Below, one piece after another: positions 7,159 to 13,548 of a stretch of 15,032 nucleotides of DNA. A program made the position numbers and the translations under genes. The notes below the pieces were generated by a model, which saw only the letters and a program-made list of their open reading frames with translations, did not search any database and was not told where the DNA came from. Every line of letters starts with the position of its first letter. The first letter of the stretch is position 1. Source of the stretch: CAZVJA01 sp964626885 (GTDB lineage Bacteria > Planctomycetota > Planctomycetia > Planctomycetales > Planctomycetaceae); contig CAZVJA010000124.1 of assembly GCA_964626885.1 (NCBI GenBank), forward strand, positions 1 through 15,032, written 5' to 3'.

Positions 7159-8247
7159 TTACCGCCCGTGCTCTGGATGGTATCCGTGCGTCTTCAGCCG
7201 GATGCGGTACAGGCTGAAGTCGACCGTGATATAGAGGACATTGCTCTCCTCGCCGACGCCGAACTCGACATTGCTCGGGATTCCCACTGCCGGGTGATTG
7301 GGGTCCGCCTTCTGATTTCTCGCCCCTGTGGGGATGAACGCCACTTCGTGCCCGTCGGAATCGATGACCAGCACGCCGGGGCGTTTCAGGCCGCGCGGGG
7401 TGAGGTAGACATGCCCTTCCGCGTCGACCGTCATGCCGTCGCAACCGGCTTGATCACCGAAGTCGATGAGTGTTCGCCGCGGACCGCTAACCAGCCCATC
7501 ATCGCCGAGCGGGAAGGAGTAGATCCGCATCGGTCCCAGCTTCGGCGGGGGCTGGGTCGGGTCGATGCGGTCGGTGCCGTTGTCGTGGTCGGCCAGAAAG
7601 AGGGTCTTTTCATCCGGGCTCAGTGCGATGCCGTTAGGCTTGGTCACTTCGTGCGTCACCTCGACCACCGTGCCGTCGGTGTCGATTCTGTAGACCGCCC
7701 GGTGCTCCAATTCGCGCGGCTCTGTGCCGAGGTAGCGGGGATCGCTGAAATAGAGCCGCCCCTTGCGATCGATCGTCATGTCGTTGGGGGCGTTGAAACG
7801 TTTCCCCATGTAGCTGTCGGCCACGGTGGTCCGTTCTTTTGTTTTGATGTTCCACCGGGAGACACGCCGGCCCCCTTCGTCGGAGCCTTCGCACGCCAGC
7901 AAGTGCCCCTCGCGATCGAACTGCAAGCCGTTCGACTTGCCGCTGTCGTCGGTGAAGACGGTCGTCTTCTTTGTCTTGGGATCGAAGATCATGATCATCC
8001 CCTTGTCGCTGCCGAAGGGGATATCGGAGAAAAAGATGCGCCCGTCGCGGCAGGCGGCCGGCCCTTCGGTGAGCCCTCCTTTAATGGGTGCGGTGCGGGT
8101 GAAGACCAGTTCCAGCTTGGCATCGGGTGCAACGATCGTTTCGCCGGTCGGCTTGTCGAGCTCGGCGGCCGGAAGAGGCGTCGCCGCAAACAGCACAAGA
8201 GAGGCGCAGAACGCAATGCGACGATCGACGCAACGGGCGTATTTCAT
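7159..8247 (-). CDS. Secreted SMP-30/gluconolactonase-like beta-propeller protein
   Basis: From the ATG at 8247 this is a 362-residue protein with a signal peptide (about 1-28, IAFCASLVLFAATPLPA, AEL after the cleavage site). The mature part is a six-bladed-propeller SMP-30/LRE-type protein, a family of metal-dependent sugar lactonases. The family's metal ligands align with E61 (GGLTEGPA), N155 (FNAPNDMTID), N205 (KPNGIALSPD) and D270 (GCDGMTVD), so the enzyme looks intact. The blades repeat the G-x-hydrophobic-YFSD pattern (IFFSD, LYFSD, LFLAD). AAGGAA (8256-8261) lies 8 bases before 8247; upstream in-frame ATGs have no signal peptide next to them. The substrate is unknown. It is divergent from the TIM-barrel gene, which may share its control region and pathway. 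Confidence 0.92.
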   Translation of the reverse strand: MKYARCVDRRIAFCASLVLFAATPLPAAELDKPTGETIVAPDAKLELVFTRTAPIKGGLTEGPAACRDGRIFFSDIPFGSDKGMIMIFDPKTKKTTVFTDDSGKSNGLQFDREGHLLACEGSDEGGRRVSRWNIKTKERTTVADSYMGKRFNAPNDMTIDRKGRLYFSDPRYLGTEPRELEHRAVYRIDTDGTVVEVTHEVTKPNGIALSPDEKTLFLADHDNGTDRIDPTQPPPKLGPMRIYSFPLGDDGLVSGPRRTLIDFGDQAGCDGMTVDAEGHVYLTPRGLKRPGVLVIDSDGHEVAFIPTGARNQKADPNHPAVGIPSNVEFGVGEESNVLYITVDFSLYRIRLKTHGYHPEHGR

Positions 8248-8423
8248 GATGTCAGTTCCTTGAATGCGCGAATTCCAAATCGATGGTGGGTGCCATGCCC
8301 GCAGCTTTTGGGCGGGAATGTTGATAACCGCTATCGGGCGATCTCTACAATCCGATTGAAGTCCCACTTCCCAGGCTTTACGGTATCAGAACAGATCGCC
8401 CGCTTCACAGCAAAGGATTTTTC

Positions 8424-9611
8424 ATGCCCCGCGAATTTCTCTCGTCGATTTTTACGTACCCCTGGGATCTCACCGACGAAGGGCTCGATGTCTCGCTGCC
8501 GCGGATCGCCGACGTCGCCGGCTGCCGCGAGATCATGCTCACGCCGAGCTACCACGTCTCGACCTACTTCCTGCCGCACAATCCCAAGCGGCCGATTTAC
8601 TACGGCGAGGATGGGGCGGTTTACTTCACTCCCCGTCTGGAGCGATATGAGAAGACAAAGATCCGCCCGCGGGTCAGCAATGTCGTCACCGGCGACGATT
8701 ACATGGACAACATTGTTCGCGCCATCGAGAAGCGCGGTCTCGGATTCGGTGCGTGGATCGTTTACTTGTTCAACCACCATCTCGCGGAAAAATACCCTGA
8801 CTGCGCGAAGCACGACGTCTTCGGCAATCCTTATCTCGGACAGCTCTGCCCGGCACATCGCGACGTGCGGGAATATGTCGTCGCGCTCACCGGGGATTTC
8901 GTCGACCGGTACAAGCCGCGCGCGGTCTATGTCGAGGCGCTCAGCCGGCTCGACTGGCAGTACGGCTTCCGCAACCCGAAGATCGTTTCGGAGATTGCGC
9001 CGCAGTGCAAGTTTCTCCTCTCGCTCTGCTTCAACCCCGCCACCAAAGCCAATGCACAACAGGCAGGCCTCGATGCCGACCGCTTCCAGCACGATGTCGC
9101 GGAATTTGTCCGCGAGCGGTTGAAGCGTTTGCCGACTCCCGACGATCAGCGGCCGGTCACGGAAGCCTGGATCGCCGAAGCGTTCGGCGGACAACTTCTC
9201 AAATATCTCGACGCGGGTCGAACTCACACGACGGCTCTCTGGCTGCAGGTCGCCGAGATGCTTCACAAGGCCGGCGCGGAAATCCACGGCGAAGGGCCGG
9301 CCAATGTCGCGGCCTCCCGCCGCAACGACCTCGATTCCGCCATCAACCCGCACCTCGGCCGCACGAGCATCAGCCCCATCAAGCCCGATGAAGCGGGACG
9401 CGGCCAGATCGAGAAGCTCCGTGGTCAAATCGCCCCCGGCGGCAAAGTGCTGACGTTCCTCAGCCCCGGCAGTTACACCGAAGCAGGGCCGCTGGTGCAG
9501 CACGTTCACGAGGCGGCCGCCGCCGGAGCTGACGGCGCGACGTTCTACAATTATGGGCTTCTGCGCGAACAACAACTCGAGTTTGTGGGTCAGGCATTGC
9601 GGACGGTGTGA
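8424..9611 (+). CDS. TIM-barrel-like protein of unknown function, possibly glycoside hydrolase-like
   Basis: This 395-residue soluble protein has no signal peptide. Its alternation of helices and short hydrophobic strands, with conserved-looking polar residues at strand ends, suggests a TIM barrel: CREIMLTPSYHV (34-45), LGFGAWIVYLFNHH (106-119), CPAHRDVREYVVALTGDFVDRYKPRAVYVEAL (142-173) and GADGATFYNYGL (368-379). The third stretch resembles glycoside-hydrolase-like barrels in which a region helix leads to a strand ending in an acidic residue; Glu171 is a candidate. I cannot name the family with confidence; a sugar isomerase-type barrel is an alternative. AAGGA (8413-8417) six bases before the ATG supports the start. 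The divergent neighbour is a sugar lactonase-type protein, consistent with carbohydrate metabolism but not proof. Confidence 0.85.
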   Translation: MPREFLSSIFTYPWDLTDEGLDVSLPRIADVAGCREIMLTPSYHVSTYFLPHNPKRPIYYGEDGAVYFTPRLERYEKTKIRPRVSNVVTGDDYMDNIVRAIEKRGLGFGAWIVYLFNHHLAEKYPDCAKHDVFGNPYLGQLCPAHRDVREYVVALTGDFVDRYKPRAVYVEALSRLDWQYGFRNPKIVSEIAPQCKFLLSLCFNPATKANAQQAGLDADRFQHDVAEFVRERLKRLPTPDDQRPVTEAWIAEAFGGQLLKYLDAGRTHTTALWLQVAEMLHKAGAEIHGEGPANVAASRRNDLDSAINPHLGRTSISPIKPDEAGRGQIEKLRGQIAPGGKVLTFLSPGSYTEAGPLVQHVHEAAAAGADGATFYNYGLLREQQLEFVGQALRTV

Positions 9612-9693
9612 GGGCAGCAATCAGGCTTCTGGTGATCGGGCTTTATGTTTCGGGAAAGATTGGGGCAAGGATTCACGCATCAGGGCAGAACAA

Positions 9694-9720
9694 GCTCCCC
9701 AAGCCAACGACTTGTCGTCG
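9694..9720 (+). repeat. Short palindromic repeat, copy 1
   Basis: This 27-base sequence differs at one position from 10388-10414. Its 3' part is a small inverted repeat (ACGAC-TT-GTCGT). It lies 21 bases before the gene at 9742. Confidence 0.75.
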
Positions 9721-9741
9721 TAGCAGGAACCATCGGCGCTA

Positions 9742-10365
9742 ATGAATGATCGACGTGCGAAAGTTCGCTTGTTCGTCATCACCGCACGAGATGTGCCGGA
9801 GGCAATCATCATTCGGCGCGGACCGTCGCGCTGGTATCACCTCGTTTCGTGGGACATGCGACGCGATCGATTTCAGGAAGGAGCCTGGATCAAAGGACGA
9901 ATTTACGAAGAGAAATGCGACCTTTCTCCTGATGGAAAACTGTTTGTGTATAGCGTTCATCAAGGAAGCCGTGTGGGAACCAAGTTCACCGATTGCTGGA
10001 CCGCCGTGAGTCGTCCCCCTTGGCTTGAAGCCCTTGTCGTCTGGCCACAAGGGACGACCTACGGTGGCGGCGGCCGTTTTTCTGAGAATCGCCAGCTCGT
10101 ATTGCGAGGATGTGGCAGCAACACGCATCCCGACTTTCCGTTGCGTGGAATCAAAATTGTCGAAGGTGCCGCGGAGCTGCATCAATCGAGCGGCGAGGTG
10201 ACCGATGCGGACTGGTCCGGCCGCGACCACAAGGGGTGTGTCATCTTCACGCGGGGTGGACAACTTTTTCGCCGCGAAAACAAGGAAGACCACATCCTGG
10301 CTGACTGGACCGATTTGAAGCCCGATCCGCAACCCGCACCCGACTGGGCGGGACGCCGCTTATGA
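9742..10365 (+). CDS. Conserved protein of unknown function
   Basis: This 207-residue protein is probably cytoplasmic: no signal peptide, no membrane segment. I recognise its pattern from uncharacterised proteins in diverse bacteria but know no function: RLFVITARD (9-17), RRGPSRWYHLVSWD (25-38), W-I-KGRIYEEKCDLSPDGKLFVY (49-70), W-T-AVSRPPWLEALVVWPQG (86-104) and YGGGGRF (107-113). The strand-turn pattern with a CDLSPDG-type turn suggests a beta-rich, propeller-like fold. The last 60 residues are more polar, with a WSGRDHKGCVIFTRGGQLFRR strand pair. A weak AGGAA (9725-9729) lies 12 bases upstream. It stands alone, with direct repeat copies on both sides (9694-9720 and 10388-10415), so it could have moved as a unit, though its base composition is not obviously foreign. 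Confidence 0.82.
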   Translation: MNDRRAKVRLFVITARDVPEAIIIRRGPSRWYHLVSWDMRRDRFQEGAWIKGRIYEEKCDLSPDGKLFVYSVHQGSRVGTKFTDCWTAVSRPPWLEALVVWPQGTTYGGGGRFSENRQLVLRGCGSNTHPDFPLRGIKIVEGAAELHQSSGEVTDADWSGRDHKGCVIFTRGGQLFRRENKEDHILADWTDLKPDPQPAPDWAGRRL

Positions 10366-10387
10366 GCCAGAAGGCCTTTCGATTATT

Positions 10388-10415
10388 GCTCCCCAAGCCG
10401 ACGACTTGTCGTCGG
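10388..10415 (+). repeat. Short palindromic repeat, copy 2
   Basis: It contains a perfect 8-bp stem, CCGACGAC (10398-10405) and GTCGTCGG (10408-10415), around TT, preceded by GCTCCCCAAG. It matches 9694-9720 in 26 of 27 positions, and 17 bases of it (10392-10408) recur inverted at 11841-11857. Its right edge adjoins the sialidase-like remnant. Confidence 0.8.
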
Positions 10416-10429
10416 TATTCCGACAGTCA

Positions 10430-10706
10430 TCGAGCCGCAAGATGCTGAACGTCATCGACGTGATTGAACCGGACGAGCTGATCGCGGTTGGGTGGCCGGG
10501 GCTGGACTGAGCGAAGCGAAGGAAGCCCCGGGGTTTCGCTGCGCTCCAACCCCGGCCACCCGACCGCCGCGCGAGAGCAGGGGGGCGGCTTCGGCCCGAC
10601 CGTGCAATTGCCCGACGGCACGCTCGTCACATCCTATTCTTACCGGGGGGAAGACAACGACACGCACCTGGAAGTGATCCGCTGGAAGCTTCCCGCACAG
10701 CGCTAG
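10430..10706 (+). pseudogene. Remnant of a sialidase/BNR-type protein, C-terminal end only
   Basis: Two pieces of what looks like one gene end survive. The first (10430-10489) reads RKMLNVIDVIEPDELIAVG; the second (about 10572-10706) reads GGFGPTVQLPDGTLVTSYSY and continues RGEDNDTHLEVIRWKLP to a TAG at 10704-10706. The second piece resembles the C-terminal blade of planctomycete exo-alpha-sialidase-like proteins. A 72-base palindrome (10490-10561) lies between the pieces, puts them in different frames and brings a stop codon. No N-terminal part is present: the sequence upstream is the short repeat and an unrelated gene. The family call rests on recognition of a short fragment, so it is moderate. 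Confidence 0.5.
10490..10561. repeat. 72-base near-perfect palindrome
   Basis: The arms pair almost along their whole length: GGGTGGCCGGGG (10490-10501) with CCCCGGCCACCC (10550-10561), then TGGA, then GAGCGAAGCGAA (10509-10520) with TTCGCTGCGCTC (10535-10546) at one mismatch, around a central CCCCGGGG (10526-10533). It would form a long cruciform or RNA hairpin. It interrupts a sialidase-like remnant, so it is probably an inserted dispersed repeat. No second copy is in the window. Confidence 0.85.
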
Positions 10707-10957
10707 GGATTCGCTGGTTTCTCCTCCGCCGGTTGAAGTTTTCCAAGCTTCTGTTGCATGTCGCGCAGGAGCATCGTCTGCGTGTTAAGGGTTGATTTCA
10801 TGGACCTGACATCGGTCTGAAGACTGTTCACTTCGGCATGCAGCCTCTTCACGTCCTGCTGGAGCTCCCTGGCAGGCCCGCCGCTAAAGAATAGCACAAT
10901 CAGCGCAATCAAAATCAGCGTGCCGCAGCCGAGGCTGGCTGTCTGTGATTTTTCCAT
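10703..10957 (-). CDS. Small membrane-anchored coiled-coil protein
   Basis: This 84-residue protein has a short polar N-terminus, one hydrophobic segment (about residues 9-26, LGCGTLILIALIVLFFSGG) and a charged heptad-like helix (about 30-75, with leucine, valine and methionine spacing typical of a coiled coil) before a Pro/Glu-rich end. It is probably anchored in the inner membrane by its N-terminus. I recognise no family. AAAGGG lies 9 bases before the ATG at 10957, which supports the start. Its stop codon overlaps that of the convergent sialidase remnant (CTA/TAG palindrome at 10703-10706). Confidence 0.7.
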   Translation of the reverse strand: MEKSQTASLGCGTLILIALIVLFFSGGPARELQQDVKRLHAEVNSLQTDVRSMKSTLNTQTMLLRDMQQKLGKLQPAEEKPANP

Positions 10958-11141
10958 GAATCCGAACCCTTTGCGTTTGAAAAGTTCTCGATCGGCTTCG
11001 TTTGAGCCAGTTCAAGCGGTAAGTCGGGCAGTCGGCTGCCCCACCTCCAACTTATGAACGCCGGTCGGCAGGCGAAAGATCTCAAAATCCCCGAGGATTT
11101 TAGACCCCTCTCCTCAGTGTTTCGCTCTTTTGAAATCGATC

Positions 11142-11169
11142 TTGACAGATTTCCGCAAATCGCGATGAT
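11142..11169 (+). promoter_or_regulatory. Candidate sigma70-type promoter for the cysteine-rich lipoprotein gene
   Basis: A perfect TTGACA (11142-11147) is followed after 16 bases by GATGAT (11164-11169), which matches TATAAT at four of six positions. Transcription would begin near 11176, about 54 bases before the ATG at 11230. Upstream are two small hairpins of unknown role: GGGCAG/CTGCCC (11027-11042) and AAAATCC/GGATTTT (11084-11101). Confidence 0.35.
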
Positions 11170-11229
11170 CCCGCTCCCTCTCTCTCAAATCCCAAGCCCA
11201 CCATCATTCCCTCCCAAAGGTTCACCAAC

Positions 11230-11646
11230 ATGCGTTCTGCGTGTCTGGCCGTGGCTGCGCTTCTGGCGATTTGCATGACCGGCTGCTGCTGCCCCTGTCT
11301 CAGTTGTTTGTGCCCCTGTCTCTCCGGCGGCTACGACCCGTGCGGCTACTCGGCTTACAACCCGGGTTACTACGGGCAGTGCGGTCCTCAATGCCAACCG
11401 TGTCAACCACCATGTCAGCCTTGCCAGCCGGCGTGCATGCCGCAGCCGATTTGCTCACCGCAGCCCTGCTGTACTCCGCAGCCGTACTGTGCGCCGACCG
11501 GCTTTCCGCAGCCCCTCTGCACGCCGTCTCCTTGCATGACACAGCCGAATTGCTGCCCGCAGCAGCCCTACTTCCAGCAGCCGTACTATCCGATGAACCA
11601 CTGCTGCCCGCTTTCATGTTTGTGCCCACTCTTCGGCTGCATGTAG
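11230..11646 (+). CDS. Cysteine/proline-rich putative lipoprotein
   Basis: This 138-residue protein has an N-terminal signal (hydrophobic CLAVAALLAIC) ending in a lipobox-like MTGC, which would make Cys19 the lipidated residue. The mature part is extraordinary: I count 27 cysteines in 120 residues, with many Pro, Gln and Tyr. The middle is built on C-x-P and CQPC-type repeats (about 51-102), and the two ends carry related LSCLCP segments (24-29 and 128-133). No enzyme domain or known metal motif is present. It may be a disulfide-crosslinked envelope or matrix protein; metal binding is an alternative. AAAGG (11216-11220) lies 9 bases before the ATG, and a promoter candidate is at 11142-11169. 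The coding frame is clear from its repeat periodicity and signal peptide. Confidence 0.8.
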   Translation: MRSACLAVAALLAICMTGCCCPCLSCLCPCLSGGYDPCGYSAYNPGYYGQCGPQCQPCQPPCQPCQPACMPQPICSPQPCCTPQPYCAPTGFPQPLCTPSPCMTQPNCCPQQPYFQQPYYPMNHCCPLSCLCPLFGCM

Positions 11647-11735
11647 CGGTACACTGTTGAGTCGGTCTCGCCTCGGTCGCCGTACGCGCTGAAAATGCGC
11701 TGCGATGTGGCTGCTGACTTCAGGCGAGTTTTTTC

Positions 11736-11774
11736 CCCTCTCCCCTCGCGGGAGAGGGTGGCGACGCAGTCGCC
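11736..11774. repeat. Double-hairpin dispersed-type repeat
   Basis: A perfect 9-bp stem, CCCTCTCCC (11736-11744) with GGGAGAGGG (11750-11758), is followed at once by a second stem, GGCGAC-GCA-GTCGCC (11760-11774), then GGGTGAGGGGG. This composite resembles a repeat seen in intergenic regions of many bacteria. It lies 90 bases after the lipoprotein gene and could serve as its 3' end, although it has no U-tract. Confidence 0.7.
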
Positions 11775-11840
11775 GGGTGAGGGGGTTTCCTCGCATCCAT
11801 CTTCCTCCCACCGTCCTCTGATTGGCCGCTGTTCCGTCGG

Positions 11841-11857
11841 CAAGTCGTCGGCTTGGG
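11841..11857 (-). repeat. Short palindromic repeat, copy 3 (inverted)
   Basis: These 17 bases, CAAGTCGTCGGCTTGGG, are the exact reverse complement of 10392-10408. The remainder of the element has diverged. Confidence 0.65.
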
Positions 11858-11985
11858 AAGAGTTTAATTCCCGCCATCCTCATCCCTCCAGACTGACCGA
11901 ATCGCTGCGTCAAAGTTGCCTGTTAACGCATCTCGCGACGCGCGATGGAATGGTCGCCATGCATTCCGAAGGGAAGCCTGTGTGC

Positions 11986-12046
11986 CACTGCTGGCTGGTC
12001 CAGCAGTGCGGTCGCTCCTCTGTCGTGCCCACGGTTTTGCGTGGGC
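11986..12046. repeat. Paired stem-loop repeat
   Basis: Two adjacent hairpins are present: CACTGCTGG (11986-11994) with CCAGCAGTG (12000-12008) around a 5-base loop, and GCCCACG (12027-12033) with CGTGGGC (12040-12046). I recognise this type as recurrent in planctomycete intergenic DNA; only one copy is in the window. Confidence 0.6.
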
Positions 12047-12086
12047 CTGTGTTGCAAAGAAGTTGAGGATTTCTCGTGGGACGGGG

Positions 12087-12179
12087 CGCGGGTGGCCCAT
12101 GTTGGCCGTTTCGGCCTACCTGGGTGGCTTTGCCACAAGAGGTTTTCATTGTGCAGTGGCGCGGCTGAAGATTCCAGAT
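12087..12179 (+). repeat. 93-base dispersed repeat, copy 1
   Basis: This is a gapless match of the same length to 14722-14814, with about nine differences. The two copies diverge sharply after ATTCCAGAT, exactly where the transposase remnant begins. The first part (12090-12142, GGGTGGCCC through CAAGAGG) is the repeated core also seen at 14819-14869. Short frames across it translate to a SAYLGGFATRG peptide in both copies, which is a repeat artefact. Confidence 0.9.
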
Positions 12180-12282
12180 GGCTTGCCCGAGATGTTGCGG
12201 ACAACCTTTCGGAACTTCGTCCCACCGGTTGCACAGCTTCCTGCTTGAGCTCGGGCGTATGCGTTCGTCGTGAACCGCTCAT
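12180..12282 (-). pseudogene. Truncated IS3-type transposase OrfA start
   Basis: Read from the ATG at 12282 the first residues are MSGSRRTHTPELKQEAV, close to the RR-x-Y/H-TPE-x-K-x-EAV opening of IS3-family OrfA helix-turn-helix proteins. After about 20 residues the similarity stops. The next frame gives a possible continuation (CPQHLGQ), suggesting a frameshift, and the element is cut at 12179 by the 93-base repeat. A strong SD (AAAGGAG, 12291-12297) still precedes the start. The sequence beyond it (about 12283-12330), with a GAGAGT-TTAC-ACTCTC hairpin (12301-12316), is probably the IS terminal region. It is non-functional. Confidence 0.5.
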
Positions 12283-12477
12283 CCTTCTCACTCCTTTACA
12301 GAGAGTTTACACTCTCCCTCAGAGTGCCCACCATTCGTGGATCAGCCCAAGATCATCTGAGGTCAACGGGAATCAGCACGAATCAATACGAATTTCCGAG
12401 GTAAGTTGTTGCGTCGGGGAGAATCGAGCGACATGATGTGATCAGTGAGCCCTTTCTGTTGGGAGTGATTTCGCAGC

Positions 12478-13527
12478 ATGCCCATTCAGTTTGAGTGTCC
12501 GAACTGTCGAGCCACGTTGAAGGCACTCGACGAATTGGCAGGTCGCCGCGTGCGCTGCAAAAAATGCGGCGCCGAGTCGCGCGTGCCGGGTCCCAGACCA
12601 GAGTTCAGCGGAAGCAAGACGCCCGATCCACCGGTGAGCGCGTCGCAGCTCCCGGCCAAGTCGGCCCACGCCAGTGATCTTCCTCCCATGCCGGTTGAGA
12701 CAAAGAAGTGCCCGAGTTGTGGCGCGTGGATCGAATCCGGATCGGCAAAATGCCGGCACTGCAAAACACATTTTGATGAAGCCGGCCAGCCGGTTCGCCG
12801 CAAGCGTAAAAAACGACGGGTCCAGGAACATTTCCAGGTGGGGGAAGTGGTTTCCGCCAGTTGGGAGATTCTCAAGGAAGACTGGATCACGTCGGCGCTG
12901 GTCTACTTAACAGCGTCGCTCATATTAACCGCCGTGATTATTGTGCCGCTGATTTGCCTGGGAATGGCGTTACCCAAGCCCGCCGCGGGCCCGCCGGGAA
13001 ACGCCCCGCAGGGGAACATGGGGACAGCGATGCTCGGGCTCGCGTTTCTGGCGATCTACTGGCTGTTGCTAGTGGGAGTCGGGCTCTTTGTGAATTGCGG
13101 TCTGGCGAATGTCTTTCTTCGGATGGCGAAAGGAGACCGGGCGAGTTTCGATGATTTTTGGGCCGCGCAACATTTCTATTTCAACTTTCTGGTGAATTAT
13201 TTCGTGTTCTCCGTAATCGTTGCGATTGGAACGTTGCTGTTAGTCGTACCCGGATTTGTCGCCATCCTTATCCTCTGGCCGGTGTTTTTCACTTCCATCG
13301 ACGACACGGGAGGCGGACTAGATCCGCTGATCCGGGCCTATGAAATCGGCAAGAAAAACACTTTGCCGTCGCTGGGACTGATGTTGCTCGCATTCCTGTT
13401 TCTGGTGCTGGGTGAACTGATGTGTGGGGTGGGCGTCCTCATTGCCGTGCCGCTCGACATGCTTATGTTCGCCGTCGCGTACTGCATGCTGACCGGGCAA
13501 TGGAACGAGAGAACCGCGAACGAATGA
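12478..13527 (+). CDS. Zinc-ribbon multi-pass membrane protein
   Basis: This 349-residue protein begins with a zinc ribbon (C7, C10, C27, C30; FECPNC then DELAGRRVRCKKC) of the MJ0042-like type. A Pro/Ser-rich spacer follows, then a second ribbon (C78, C81, C92, C95; CPSCG then CRHC) and a basic stretch (RRKRKKRR, about 107-114). From about 138 on it is a membrane domain with five or six hydrophobic segments, including 138-162, 185-207, 239-270 and 298-338. That part resembles the DUF975/glycerophosphodiester phosphodiesterase membrane-domain group, which lacks a known enzymatic role by itself. The ribbons should face the cytoplasm. GGGAG (12461-12465) lies 12 bases upstream. It is followed 21 bases later by a second gene with the same N-terminal ribbon, probably in one operon. 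Confidence 0.88.
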   Translation: MPIQFECPNCRATLKALDELAGRRVRCKKCGAESRVPGPRPEFSGSKTPDPPVSASQLPAKSAHASDLPPMPVETKKCPSCGAWIESGSAKCRHCKTHFDEAGQPVRRKRKKRRVQEHFQVGEVVSASWEILKEDWITSALVYLTASLILTAVIIVPLICLGMALPKPAAGPPGNAPQGNMGTAMLGLAFLAIYWLLLVGVGLFVNCGLANVFLRMAKGDRASFDDFWAAQHFYFNFLVNYFVFSVIVAIGTLLLVVPGFVAILILWPVFFTSIDDTGGGLDPLIRAYEIGKKNTLPSLGLMLLAFLFLVLGELMCGVGVLIAVPLDMLMFAVAYCMLTGQWNERTANE

Positions 13528-13548
13528 AGGTAGAGATAGGGCCGCCGC

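Larger units (their letters stand above)
11647..12477. other. Non-coding repeat-rich region
   Basis: No credible intact gene lies here. From left to right I see the CCCTCTCCC palindrome (11736-11774), an inverted copy of the short repeat (11841-11857), a stem-loop pair (11986-12046), the first copy of the 93-base repeat (12087-12179) and an IS3-type transposase remnant (12180-12282, minus strand). About 195 further bases precede the next gene and should hold its promoter. Long open frames here are by-products of the G+C-rich palindromes. Confidence 0.7.

Noticed and set aside
8356..8384. TTGAAG-17-TACGGT as a promoter for the barrel-protein gene
   Set aside because: The -10 box matches at only three of six positions; too weak to annotate.
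7168..9123. 651-residue plus-strand frame across the lactonase and barrel genes
   Set aside because: It is antisense to the lactonase and out of frame with the barrel gene, and has no recognisable domain.
9694..12179. Recurring short palindromic repeats read as a CRISPR array
   Set aside because: Copies are far apart, irregularly spaced, in both orientations, and there are no cas genes or uniform spacers.
11910..12291. Several open frames of 78-163 residues on both strands in the repeat-rich region
   Set aside because: They run through palindromic repeats, overlap each other on opposite strands and show no domain, except the first 17 residues of the transposase remnant.
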